Source of the DNA: an uncultured Mycobacterium sp.
GTDB lineage: Bacteria > Actinomycetota > Actinomycetes > Mycobacteriales > Mycobacteriaceae
Reading direction: 5' to 3'
Assembly (NCBI GenBank): GCA_900078375.1
Contig: FLQS01000057.1
Location: 1 to 37,311 of the forward strand
DNA: 37,311 nt
Numbering within the stretch: the stretch's first letter is position 1; each line of letters starts with the position of its first letter. The notes under the pieces were generated by a model. The model saw only the letters and a list, made by a program, of their open reading frames with translations. It made no database searches and was not told the origin of the DNA. The translations under genes and the position numbers were made by a program. Of this stretch, positions 16,003 to 24,237 are shown in pieces.

Positions 16003-17424
16003 ATGAGACACCGCTGGCTCGCGCTGGGTGTGCTCAGCCTGGGCGTGCTGCTCATCGGAGTCGACGGCACCGTTCTGGCCGTGGCGACACCGATGATCTC
16101 CAAGGATCTCGGGGCCACACCCACTCAGATCCTCTGGATCGGCGACATCTACTCGTTCGTGCTCGCGGGTCTGCTGATCACGATGGGCAGCCTCGGCGAC
16201 CGCATCGGGCACAAGAAGCTATTGCTCGGCAGTGCAACCGCTTTCGCGCTCGCCTCAGTGGCCACGTCCTACGCGCCGACCGCGGAGGGCTTGATCGCTG
16301 CGCGCGCACTTCTCGGCGTTGCGGGCGCCAGCCTGGCCCCGTCGACCCTCGCCTTGATCCGGGGCCTGTTTGCGAGCGCGCGGGAACGGTCTGTGGCCGT
16401 GGGCATTTGGGCGTCGGTGTTCGCCGCCGGAACCGCGTTGGGCCCGGTCGTCGGCGGGGCGCTGTTGGAGCACTTCTGGTGGGGCTCGGTCTTCCTGATC
16501 AATGTGCCGGTGATCGTGGTGCTGGTGGTGGGCGGCGCCGTGCTGCTTCCCGAACTGCGCAACCCGATACCGGGACCGTGGGATCTGCTCGGCGTCGGCC
16601 TGTCCCTTGCCGGCATCCTGGGTCTGGTCTACGCCGCCAAGCAGGGCGTCGCACACGGCATGCACGCCGACATCGTGGTGGCCGGGCTGGCCGGCGCCGC
16701 GGCGCTGACCCTGTTCGTGCGGCGCCAGTTGAAGACACCGCACCCGCTGATCGACGTGCGGTTGTTCAGCAATCGCCGGTTCTCGGGCGTAGTCGTCACC
16801 AATACACTTACCGTGCTGGGCCCTTCGGCCCTGCTCTACTTCCTGTCCCAGTACCTACAGCTCGTGGAGGGGTACAGCCCACTGCAGGCCGGACTCGCCG
16901 AACTGCCCGCCGCGGTGGCGGCGATGGCGTTCGGTGTGCTGGCCGGCGTCGCCGCGCGGTACTGGTCGCAGCGCGCGGTCCTCGCCACCCCGCTGGTGGT
17001 GATCGGCGTCGCGATGGGATCGCTGACGACGCTGAGCCCGTCCACCACCTACCCGCAGATCGGGATCGCCCTGTTCGGCATCGGCGCCGGGCTCGGCGTG
17101 GCGTTTGCCGTCGCCAACGACGTCGTCATCGCCAGTGTTCCGCCGCAGAACGCCGGTGCCGCGGCGGGGATCTCGGAGACCGCCTATGAGCTGGGCACCG
17201 CGCTCGGGATCGCGCTGCTCGGCAGCGTGATCTGGGGAGTGCACCGCGGACTGGGCGCTACCCACAGTGCGTTCGCCAGCGGACTGGCCGTCGCCGCAGG
17301 AATCGGCTCGGCCCTGCTGCTAGCGTCAGCCCTGACGGTCTGGATCCTGCTCAAGCCGGCCACCCCGCCGGCAACTCCTGCTTATCGTTGCGTCAACTGT
17401 GAGGAAGGCCCGGTGCCCGGATGA
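16003..17424 (+). CDS. DHA2-type MFS drug/proton exporter, 14 TM
   Basis: Inner-membrane proton antiporter of the DHA2 (QacA/SmvA/EmrB-like) group, 473 aa, 14 predicted membrane segments. Family signatures are present: segment 1 with the acidic GVDGTVLAVATP, motif A GSLGDRIGHKKLLL after segment 2, LIAARALLGVAGASLAPS in segment 4, and motif C with FAAGTALGPVVGGALLEHFW in segment 5. These fit export of amphipathic cations or similar drugs; the actual substrate cannot be read. It follows the small secreted protein by three bases and overlaps the amino-acid permease by four (ATGA), so it is the middle gene of a coupled run. The C-terminus carries a short Cys-containing tail (RCVNCEEGPVPG), unusual for the family. 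Confidence 0.92.
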   Translation: MRHRWLALGVLSLGVLLIGVDGTVLAVATPMISKDLGATPTQILWIGDIYSFVLAGLLITMGSLGDRIGHKKLLLGSATAFALASVATSYAPTAEGLIAARALLGVAGASLAPSTLALIRGLFASARERSVAVGIWASVFAAGTALGPVVGGALLEHFWWGSVFLINVPVIVVLVVGGAVLLPELRNPIPGPWDLLGVGLSLAGILGLVYAAKQGVAHGMHADIVVAGLAGAAALTLFVRRQLKTPHPLIDVRLFSNRRFSGVVVTNTLTVLGPSALLYFLSQYLQLVEGYSPLQAGLAELPAAVAAMAFGVLAGVAARYWSQRAVLATPLVVIGVAMGSLTTLSPSTTYPQIGIALFGIGAGLGVAFAVANDVVIASVPPQNAGAAAGISETAYELGTALGIALLGSVIWGVHRGLGATHSAFASGLAVAAGIGSALLLASALTVWILLKPATPPATPAYRCVNCEEGPVPG

Positions 17425-18866
17425 CCGTTGAATCCACCGACGAGGAACTCCGCCATTCCGGCTATCAGCCGGAGCTGAAGCGAACCCTTGGCGGGTTCCA
17501 GGTATTCGCCATCTCGTTCGCGTTCATCTCGGTGGTCGTCGGCATTTTCGCGACCTACGGCACGGTGCTCAATTACTCAGGCCCGGTGGGAATCTGGTTG
17601 TGGATCCTCGCCGCCGTGGGCCAAACGCTGGTGGCGTTGGTGGTGGCGCAGTTCGCCGCCCGGATCGCGTTGAGCGGCTCGTCCTATCAGTGGGCGTCGC
17701 GACTGGCGAACCCGAAGGTAGGCTGGCTGTTCGGCTGGTTGACGTTCTGGTTCTTGGCCATCGCGGTGGCGGCGATGGACAACGCCCTGGCAAGCCAGGC
17801 CCTCATGCCGCTGTTCGGGATGGCGCCCGACGAGGATGTCGCCCGGTGGATCACGTTGGCACTGTTGCTGACTCAGGCGGTGCTCGTCATCGCATCCACC
17901 CGACTACTCGGGATCGTCACGTCCGGGGCGGTGGGGCTGGAGCTGGTGATTCTGGCGGTGTTGGTGGTCGGCCTCGGTGCCGTCATGGTGTTCGCTGGTA
18001 CCGGTACCGTCGACAACCTCGTGTCGCGCGGTGTCGCCGCCGACGCTCCGAACTACTTCGCGATCGGCGGGCCGCTGATGGCCGGGATGATCATGGGTCT
18101 GGTGACGCTGGTGGGCTTCGACTCCGCGGCGAATCTCGCTGAGGAGGCCAAGGATCCGTTCCGGACCGTCCCGCGCGCGATCGTCTCGTCGGTGGTGGCC
18201 TCCGCGGTGCTGGGCCTGTTGTTCGTCATCATCCTCACCTTGGCGATCAAGGACATCACCCGGGTGACGACCAGTGGCTCACCGGTGGCCACCATCATCC
18301 GCGATCAGCTTGGCCCGGTGATGGAGCGAGTTCTGTTGACGGGCATCGTGTTCGCGATGTTCGGCGCGGGGATGGTGATGATCGCCGCCTGCTCACGGCA
18401 GGCGTTCGCCATGGCTCGCGATTCCCGCTTCCCCGGCCACGCGCTGTTCCGCCGGGTCAGCCCGCGCACCCAGACACCCGTGCCCGCCACCATCCTGATC
18501 CTGGTGATCGGGGTGGTCCTGATGGTCGCATTGCCCGGTGAAGCCCTGCTGCAACTGATCGTCGCGTCGACGATCCTGCCCGCGCTGCTGTACGGCGGGA
18601 TCGTCGTGCTCTACCTCTGTGTCCGCAAACGATTGGAAGCCAAGGAAGGCGGCTTCAGCCTCGGGCGTTTCGAATTACCCGTGGCCTACGCCGCCCTGGT
18701 GTGGGTAGCCTTCTCTATTTTCGTGCTGGTATCCCCCAGTGACGCAAGGATTCCCGGCCTGATCGTCCTGGGCCTGATCCTGGTCGGCGGGCTCTACTTC
18801 GCCAGGATGCTGGTGTTCAACCGTGAGGTGCTGGAAACCGAACCGGGTGAGCCCGGCGCGTTCTGA
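17421..18866 (+). CDS. APC-superfamily amino-acid/polyamine permease
   Basis: Inner-membrane permease of the amino acid-polyamine-organocation superfamily, 481 aa with about 12 membrane segments. Characteristic features are the N-terminal LKRTLGGFQVFAISFAFIS, the unwound segment 1 region, SGSSYQWASRLANPKVGWL around segment 3, and LVGFDSAANLAEEAKDPFRT, the conserved segment 6/loop signature of GABA- and basic amino-acid permeases. The external ARDSRFPGHALFRRVSPRTQ loop is also typical. Substrate is not decidable; the closest general class is the bacterial GABA/choline-like permease group. Its ATG overlaps the exporter stop by four bases, indicating translational coupling. Confidence 0.92.
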   Translation: MTVESTDEELRHSGYQPELKRTLGGFQVFAISFAFISVVVGIFATYGTVLNYSGPVGIWLWILAAVGQTLVALVVAQFAARIALSGSSYQWASRLANPKVGWLFGWLTFWFLAIAVAAMDNALASQALMPLFGMAPDEDVARWITLALLLTQAVLVIASTRLLGIVTSGAVGLELVILAVLVVGLGAVMVFAGTGTVDNLVSRGVAADAPNYFAIGGPLMAGMIMGLVTLVGFDSAANLAEEAKDPFRTVPRAIVSSVVASAVLGLLFVIILTLAIKDITRVTTSGSPVATIIRDQLGPVMERVLLTGIVFAMFGAGMVMIAACSRQAFAMARDSRFPGHALFRRVSPRTQTPVPATILILVIGVVLMVALPGEALLQLIVASTILPALLYGGIVVLYLCVRKRLEAKEGGFSLGRFELPVAYAALVWVAFSIFVLVSPSDARIPGLIVLGLILVGGLYFARMLVFNREVLETEPGEPGAF

Positions 18867-18876
18867 TCCGCGACGG

Positions 18877-18899
18877 TCGCCCAGCAATACGGCGGGCGA
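18877..18899. terminator. Hairpin after the permease gene
   Basis: TCGCCC and GGGCGA form a six-pair GC stem around an 11-base loop, ten bases past the permease stop. No U-run follows. Nothing else is recognisable in the ~150 bases before the next gene apart from a weak AG-rich stretch. Confidence 0.35.
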
Positions 18900-19017
18900 A
18901 CGAAAGTTACGCAGACCGAAAACCTGAGTGAATGAACTCCACTCGCCCTGCGCCATAGCCACGGAGAGGATATACCGAGAACGTCAATATATGTCTCCGG
19001 GCGAGAGGCCTACGGCT

Positions 19018-21717
19018 ATGAGCAGCAAGCCAAATACGTGCTGGACCCGGGGCATGGCAGCGATCGCCGGGTTGGGTCTCGCGGCCTTCACCAGTCACGG
19101 TGTCGCGTCGGCGGAGCCGAGCCAAACGTCGCAGGCGTCAAGTACATCCAATTCCGCGTCGGCCAAGTCGCCGCGAACCGGACAAACACCGCGCTCGCGC
19201 AACAGCGTCAAGACTCACGACGGTGCTGACGCCGGCCCCAGCAACAGCACGCAGACCGCCGAACGCGCAACGTCCCGACGCCGCCCCACCGAAGCGGGGC
19301 GTATCTCGGTACCGACCAAGCCGATCCAGCAGCTCACTACTGCCGGTCCGCCAGCACTCACCGCATTGCCGTCCCCACCGCCGCCGGCCGAGGTGATCGA
19401 GGCCGTCGTGGTCGGGATACCACTGGTGGCTGCTCGGATCGCGAACGTGGTGCTGACCGGCGTCACCGGCTACCTACAAGCACTGACTGGTCCGAAACAA
19501 ACCTACCCACCGAGCTTCTGGGCGCTCGCGGCTTACGTGCGTCGCGAGATCGGCGACACGGTCGAAAGCACCTTCCTCAACGGGACACCGAAGGCCGCGC
19601 CAATCCAATTGGTGCAAGGGCCATCCGGCGTCATCGGCACACTCAACGTCGTCAATCCCAACGGCGACCGACTCGCCTACACGGTGGTGACGCAACCCGA
19701 GCACGGGACCGTCGTCGTCAACGCCGATGGCACGTACCGCTACGTCCCCAATGCAGATTTCGGCGCCACGGGCGGAACCGACGTCTTCGCAGTGGCCATC
19801 AGCGACAACACCACTGTGCACTTCCATCTGGCCGGGGGGACCGGCGACATCATCACGCCGGTGACGGTGACGGTCCAACCCGGCGGCTACGGCACGGTAG
19901 ACGTCGGCCGGGCGCCGCAGGCCGTTGCCGCCAGCCGTGACGGCCGCCAGGTATTCGTCACCAGCAGCGAGGACAGCACCGTGACTGTCTACGACGTCGC
20001 CACCAAGTCGGTGATCTCCACGATCGAGGTCGGCGATCTGCCGTCCGCACTCGCGGTCACCGACTCGTCGGTGTACGTCAGCAACGCGCTTGGTGGCAGC
20101 GTGTCGGTGATCGACCGGGCCACCAACACCGTGGTGAAGACGATCGACGTCGGCGCCGATCCGACCGCGCTTGCCTTGAACGCCAACAGCACTCGCTTGT
20201 ACGTGGCCAACGGCGCCGACGGCTCGGTGTCGATCATCGATGTCGCCGCGGCCGCGGTGATCGGGACCGTCGATGTCGGTTCGGCGCCCACGGCGCTGAC
20301 TGTCGCTCCTGACGGCGGCCGGGTCTATGTCGCCGTGAACGGGCCCAACAACAACGACGGAGCCATCGCGGTTCTCGACACACACACCAACACGGTGACA
20401 GCCACCTACGCGATCGGCGGGACACCGGAGGCACTCGTCGTCACCCCCGACGGCCACCGGATCTACGTAGCCACCCTCGGCGCAGTATGGGCGCTCGACG
20501 CCCAGACAGGTGCTGCCACCAGCGTCATTCCGACAGTCAGCAGCCCGGACGCACTCGTCCTCAGCGGTGACGGCACTCGTCTCTACGCCGGCTCCGCCGA
20601 CGCATCGACGTTGGCGATCATCGACACCCGGACCAACAAGGTGCTCGACTCCGTCGCGGTCGACGACCTCGGTGGCGCGTTGGCGATCAACGCCGACGAC
20701 ACCGCGCTCTATGTACCGAACCTGGTCGGCGGGTCGGTCACCTACCTGGCGCTGACCCCGGGCGACCAGATGCCCGCGGTGCTCGACGCCCAGAGCACCG
20801 TCACCCTGCTCAGCGTCCAGCTGTACAACCTCACCGACCAACCGGTGATCGTGTCCCACATCCAAGACGCTTCCGACAACGGCGGCCTGCATCTCGGCGG
20901 ACCGTCACTCGGAACCACCATCCCGGTCGGCGGCTCGGTGACGGTCCTGGGATATGTCGGGGACGACTACACCGGCTTTGGCAATACCTACATCGACGTC
21001 GGTTACACCCTGATCTCGCAGGACGCCACCGCTCAGCACCTGGTCTCGATCCGGGCCACCCTGCCGCCGTACTCGGGTCTCAAAGTGCTGCCCACCGTCT
21101 CATGCAAGGTCGGCAATTGCCTGGTGACAGGCACTCCGCCCCTCGGCTTCGCACCGTGGGACATGGCGCTCTACGTTCTCAACCCGTCGGGCAGCGCGGT
21201 GGCGATCCCGGCCTCCAACGCCCAGCAGCAGGCCGACATCCTCAACGCCTTCTGCGGTGAAAGTGACGGGCCCGCAATGAGTTGCGCGTTCACACCCACC
21301 CGCCAGATCGACGCGACCAGTGACCCGCATCCGGTCGGCAACTCAGTCAGCAACGACACGACGTCGCCGCTGACGACGAAGATCTACGTCCAGGACTCGA
21401 TCTCGCAAAGCGATAGCGTCACGATCACCACCAAAGTCGGCTGGAAGATCAGCGACATCATCAACGCCGAGATCACCGCCGCATACGGCCACACGTGGAC
21501 CTCGACCCACACCTTCACCCAGGAACTCGATGTCGAGATCCAACCCGGGGAGACCGTTCAAGTGATCGGCACCGCACCGGTCTTGCGGGTGTACGGCGAC
21601 TTCACCGTCGAGGTGGGCGATACCACCTTCATCCTCAAGGACGTCTACTTCGACAGCCCGAACCCGGACGGCAGTGGTAATTACCATGCCGTGCTGGTGT
21701 CACCGACCAACGACTGA
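19018..21717 (+). CDS. Secreted YVTN beta-propeller protein with cadherin-like and C-terminal beta-rich domains
   Basis: An ~899-aa exported protein from ATG 19018 (GAGAGG upstream; ATG 18991 is an alternative). Signal peptide GMAAIAGLGLAAF ends near ASA-EPS. A disordered Ser/Thr/Arg-rich linker (about 35-125) is followed by an Ig/cadherin-like repeat of mycobacterial type (GDRLAYTVVTQPEHGTV, DGTYRYVPNADFGATGGTD). About seven YVTN-type propeller blades come next (APQAVAASRDGRQVFVTS, DPTALALNANSTRLYVAN, TDGDGTRLY-like blades), a surface-layer style fold. The last ~250 residues contain KVGWKISDIINAEITAAYGH, TWTSTHTFTQELDVEIQPGE and RVYGDFTVEVGDTTF, a Ser/Thr-alternating domain common in actinobacterial secreted proteins and reminiscent of aerolysin/ETX-MTX2 folds. 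Function unknown; the C-terminal fold call is inference. Confidence 0.85.
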   Translation: MSSKPNTCWTRGMAAIAGLGLAAFTSHGVASAEPSQTSQASSTSNSASAKSPRTGQTPRSRNSVKTHDGADAGPSNSTQTAERATSRRRPTEAGRISVPTKPIQQLTTAGPPALTALPSPPPPAEVIEAVVVGIPLVAARIANVVLTGVTGYLQALTGPKQTYPPSFWALAAYVRREIGDTVESTFLNGTPKAAPIQLVQGPSGVIGTLNVVNPNGDRLAYTVVTQPEHGTVVVNADGTYRYVPNADFGATGGTDVFAVAISDNTTVHFHLAGGTGDIITPVTVTVQPGGYGTVDVGRAPQAVAASRDGRQVFVTSSEDSTVTVYDVATKSVISTIEVGDLPSALAVTDSSVYVSNALGGSVSVIDRATNTVVKTIDVGADPTALALNANSTRLYVANGADGSVSIIDVAAAAVIGTVDVGSAPTALTVAPDGGRVYVAVNGPNNNDGAIAVLDTHTNTVTATYAIGGTPEALVVTPDGHRIYVATLGAVWALDAQTGAATSVIPTVSSPDALVLSGDGTRLYAGSADASTLAIIDTRTNKVLDSVAVDDLGGALAINADDTALYVPNLVGGSVTYLALTPGDQMPAVLDAQSTVTLLSVQLYNLTDQPVIVSHIQDASDNGGLHLGGPSLGTTIPVGGSVTVLGYVGDDYTGFGNTYIDVGYTLISQDATAQHLVSIRATLPPYSGLKVLPTVSCKVGNCLVTGTPPLGFAPWDMALYVLNPSGSAVAIPASNAQQQADILNAFCGESDGPAMSCAFTPTRQIDATSDPHPVGNSVSNDTTSPLTTKIYVQDSISQSDSVTITTKVGWKISDIINAEITAAYGHTWTSTHTFTQELDVEIQPGETVQVIGTAPVLRVYGDFTVEVGDTTFILKDVYFDSPNPDGSGNYHAVLVSPTND

Positions 21718-21742
21718 CCTCCGTCGGTACGAATATGTGCTG

Positions 21743-21764
21743 ACACCTCGTCATAGACAGGTGT
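21743..21764. terminator. Hairpin after the beta-propeller gene
   Basis: ACACCT and AGGTGT pair across a ten-base loop, 26 bases after the stop codon. The stem is short and lacks a U-run, so it is a weak terminator candidate. Confidence 0.3.
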
Positions 21765-21846
21765 AGGCTGCGCAAACATTAGGTCGGGGGGCTTGCGCTG
21801 CGGGGTGTTTGCGAAGGCCTCCCCCTTGGAGATAGGGGCAGCGGCC

Positions 21847-22146
21847 GTGCGAAAGATACCCTGCTACCTAGCTTTAGGACTGGTCTTCGTCATGGGGCCA
21901 GGCGCCCTCATCTTGGCGACGCCCGCCTCGGCGGACTGCGACAGTGCCGGCTATGCCACCGTGTGTGCACAGGGTGAAGTACGCGGTGGCGGACCCACCC
22001 CACCGCAAGCCGGACCGGTCTATCCGGGCTACTGCGCTGATCCTTGGTACTGCGACGACGCCTGGGGTGTGGACATCGACCTCAATCCCCGGCCACCGGT
22101 CCGTCCTCCCATCCGCCCCGGCAGGCCTGGCGTCGGCCCACGTTGA
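21847..22146 (+). CDS. Small secreted Pro/Gly-rich mycobacterial protein
   Basis: About 99 aa from the GTG at 21847, which opens directly into a signal peptide (YLALGLVFVMGPGALIL, cleavage near ASA-DCD). The open frame reaches 21793, but the added residues do not look like a signal peptide. The mature chain starts with CDSAGYATVCAQGEVRGGG, then a Tyr/Cys-rich stretch (YCADPWYCDDAWGVDIDL) and a Pro/Arg/Gly tail. Proteins with this CDSAG..TVCAQG..RGG layout recur in mycobacteria as short exported proteins without known function. Four Cys probably form two disulfides. It is followed 38 bases later by the haemophore-like gene on the same strand. Confidence 0.8.
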   Translation: MRKIPCYLALGLVFVMGPGALILATPASADCDSAGYATVCAQGEVRGGGPTPPQAGPVYPGYCADPWYCDDAWGVDIDLNPRPPVRPPIRPGRPGVGPR

Positions 22147-22184
22147 GCTTGCCCCATCCATCCCTCTTCGTTAGGAGCAGTCCA

Positions 22185-22535
22185 ATGTCGTTCCGAAACC
22201 TAATCGGCGCCGGCATCATCGCCAGCACAGCGCTTTTCGGTAGTGCGGCAACTGCCGTCGCCGATGAACCGAATTGCACGGCAGGCGATCTCACCCAGGT
22301 CCTGTCCGGCGTCAACGCCGGAATGTCGGTGTATCTGTTCACCCACCCCGACGTGAACGCCTTCTTCACCGGCCTCAAAGGCAAGTCCCGGGAGGACATG
22401 CGCACCGAGGTCGCCAACTACTTGCAGGCCAATCCTGATGTCCGAGATCAGATCAAGGCCGTCAGGCAACCGGCCGCCGACTTCCGGGCGCGCTGCGATG
22501 CACCGATGCCCGAAGACATGGGGCCGATGGGCTGA
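22185..22535 (+). CDS. Haemophore-related haem-binding protein
   Basis: A 116-aa exported protein of the mycobacterial haemophore family (Rv0203-like, MHB domain), whose members bind haem outside the membrane and pass it to MmpL-type importers. ATG 22185 follows TTAGGAG at good distance and opens a signal peptide (MSFRNLIGAGIIASTALFGS, cleavage near AVA-DEP). The mature part is all helical, with NCTAGDLTQVLSGVNAGMS, YLFTHPDVNAFFTGLKG and VANYLQANPDVRDQIKAVRQ, and a Cys near each end (C in NCTAG and in ARCDAP) that would form the family disulfide. Aromatic residues in the YLFTHPDVN segment are typical of the haem pocket. No MmpL or haem-uptake partner is in the window. Bases 22536-22679 hold nothing recognisable. 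Confidence 0.85.
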   Translation: MSFRNLIGAGIIASTALFGSAATAVADEPNCTAGDLTQVLSGVNAGMSVYLFTHPDVNAFFTGLKGKSREDMRTEVANYLQANPDVRDQIKAVRQPAADFRARCDAPMPEDMGPMG

Positions 22536-22679
22536 GCCGCCCTAGTCCTGCTGTCCATCCGCGGGGCCCGGTGGCCTGACATGGTCAATGCCCGCCTCGA
22601 CTATAGGTCCGCTGTCAGCGACGCGTGAACCTGCCGGGGCACAAGAGACGCAGCCGAGCACAGGCCCCAGCCGAAGCCA

Positions 22680-24134
22680 CTAGTTCTTCTTCGCCCGTTT
22701 GCTTCCCGCGGTTCCGGTGTTCTTGCCGCTATCGCCGGTCTTGGCCTTCGTGGCCGGAGCCTTGCTGCTCTGCCCGCCGGTCGCCTGCGCCCCACCGATG
22801 CGGAAGTTGTTGATCGCGATGCCGGTTCCCGTCTTGGTGACGGTTTGACCGTTGGTGAAGATGGTTCCCGCCAGGGCTAGCGGTCCCGGTCCGGCTTTCA
22901 CCGTGTTGGTGCCGCCGAGGAGGTTAAACCCGGCGGTAAGATTGCCGCCTGCACCGCCCGCGCTCACATTGTTGCCGCCGCTCAGCGCGTTGAGCGCCCA
23001 ATTCCAGTTACTGCCGGCGCCACCGACGGTCAGCACGTTGTTGCTGCCGATGAAGTTGAATACCGAATTCTGGTAGCCGCCCTGTGAGGTGAGTTGATTG
23101 TTGTTGCCGCCCAGGAGATTAGTGGCGTTGTTGTAGATGCCGGCTGTGATCGTCACAGCGTTACCCGTGCCGAACCAGTTCTGCGCCGTGTTTCCGTAGC
23201 CGCCACCCGATGACGACACGGTGTTGCCGCTGCCGAACAGGTTTCGCACCGCGTTCGCATAACCACCCGTGATCGTGACGGTGTTGCCATTGCCGAGAAT
23301 GTTGCGGGCCCAGTTCGCATAGCCACCCGTCGTCGTGACGGTGTTATTGCTGCCGAAGAGGTTGCTCGCGGTGTTCACGAGGCTTCCGTTCGTTGCGACG
23401 GTGTTGGTGTCGCCGAGCAGGTTGGTAGCCCAGTTGAAGATGCCACCTTGCGCGGTGACGGAGTTGTTGTTGCCAAAGATGTTGGTGGCCAAGTTGATTA
23501 TCGAGCTCGAGGACGACGAGCCCGACTCGACGATGTTGTTGCGGCCGCCCCAGTTCGAGGCGATGTCCAACAGGCCGTTCGCGACGACGCGCATGCTGTT
23601 CGGATCTCCGGCAGTGCCGGTGCCGAAAAGATTGAGGGCGATGTTCCCGCCGCCGCCGGTACCGCCGGCAGTCACAGAGCTGCTGGTCGCCCCCGCATTG
23701 GGTGTCGTGACATTCAGGGCGATGTTGAACCCCGGGTTGCCGAGAAGACCCGAGCCTGCGGTGGTGGCTGAGCCGTTCGGGCCAAGCTGCGTCGCGATGC
23801 CGAACAGACCGTTGGCCGTGGCGACCGATCCGTCACCGAGGGCCGTCGCGACGGTGAACGCGTCACCCGTCGTGGCGGCCGAGTTGGTACCGACCGCGAA
23901 GGCCGCACCCAGCAACCCGCTTGCGTGAGCGGTCGCGCCGCTGCCGATCGCGATGGCGATGCTCAATGGCGTGCTGCTGCAGTCGGCGCTGTTGCCCAGA
24001 CCGAAGAAGGACGCGCAGCTGGCGTTCGCGGTGGGGGCCGAGCCCAGGGCGGCGCCGGCGAGTAGGCCGGTCGCGGTGGCGCCGGCAGCGAGAAGTCCCG
24101 CAACCGCGCGACGGGACTTTGCGGATGAATACAT
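22680..24134 (-). CDS. Secreted tandem-repeat (beta-solenoid-like) protein
   Basis: A 484-aa exported protein. ATG 24134 is chosen for its GGGGAG six bases upstream and its immediate signal peptide (SSAKSRRAVAGLLAAGATAT, cleavage near ANA-SCA). After a Cys pair (SCASFFGLGNSADCS) come Ala/Gly/Thr-rich imperfect repeats (GDAFTVATALGDGSVATANG), then a run of about ten 20-22 residue units of the form x-L-L-G-x-x-N-T-V-T-x-x-G-G-Y-x-N-x-x-x-N. The regular Asn/Gly/Val ladder suggests a right-handed beta-solenoid. The C-terminus is a Lys-rich tail (KAKTGDSGKNTGTAGSKRAK). It resembles the Asn/Gly-rich repeats of PPE-MPTR proteins but has no PPE domain. Function unknown; a surface or cell-wall structural role is likely. 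Confidence 0.85.
   Translation of the reverse strand: MYSSAKSRRAVAGLLAAGATATGLLAGAALGSAPTANASCASFFGLGNSADCSSTPLSIAIAIGSGATAHASGLLGAAFAVGTNSAATTGDAFTVATALGDGSVATANGLFGIATQLGPNGSATTAGSGLLGNPGFNIALNVTTPNAGATSSSVTAGGTGGGGNIALNLFGTGTAGDPNSMRVVANGLLDIASNWGGRNNIVESGSSSSSSIINLATNIFGNNNSVTAQGGIFNWATNLLGDTNTVATNGSLVNTASNLFGSNNTVTTTGGYANWARNILGNGNTVTITGGYANAVRNLFGSGNTVSSSGGGYGNTAQNWFGTGNAVTITAGIYNNATNLLGGNNNQLTSQGGYQNSVFNFIGSNNVLTVGGAGSNWNWALNALSGGNNVSAGGAGGNLTAGFNLLGGTNTVKAGPGPLALAGTIFTNGQTVTKTGTGIAINNFRIGGAQATGGQSSKAPATKAKTGDSGKNTGTAGSKRAKKN
22895..23555 (-). repeat. In-frame tandem repeats, 60-66 bp units
   Basis: About ten degenerate direct repeats inside the secreted repeat gene encode units such as LFGSNNTVTTTGGYANWARN and ILGNGNTVTITGGYANAVRN. 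Four of the units are exactly 20 codons in a row; the later ones are 20-22 codons. Divergence is mainly at third positions and in the central codons, so they are selected as protein rather than recently copied. Confidence 0.85.
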
Positions 24135-24211
24135 GATGCTCCCCTGATCAACCAAGATCGCTCTTGATGAATTTGCTATGTCGCAGCCGTCAGTATGGCT
24201 GATTGGCGCCG

Positions 24212-24237
24212 GTTTGACGCCGCATTGGCGGTCAAAC
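24212..24237. terminator. Hairpin at the stop codon of the 720-aa secreted protein gene
   Basis: GTTTGACGCC and GGCGGTCAAAC pair over ten bases with one bulge and a five-base loop. The stem includes the TGA stop (24232-24234) of the upstream minus-strand gene and precedes the repeat-protein gene. A second, weaker hairpin (CAGCC...GGCTG, 24184-24201) follows. It probably separates the two transcripts. Confidence 0.45.

Noticed and set aside
19474..20892. 472-aa antisense open frame opposite the propeller gene
   Set aside because: Its Arg/Asp/Val/Gly composition mirrors the sense YVTN repeats; it has no motif, signal or ribosome-binding site.
22895..23555. Regular ~60-bp periodicity considered as a CRISPR array
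   Set aside because: The repeats are degenerate, in frame and contiguous, encode a protein ladder, and have no unique spacers.
22680..24134. PPE or PE family member
   Set aside because: No Pro-Pro-Glu or PE N-terminal helical domain; it begins with a Sec signal peptide.
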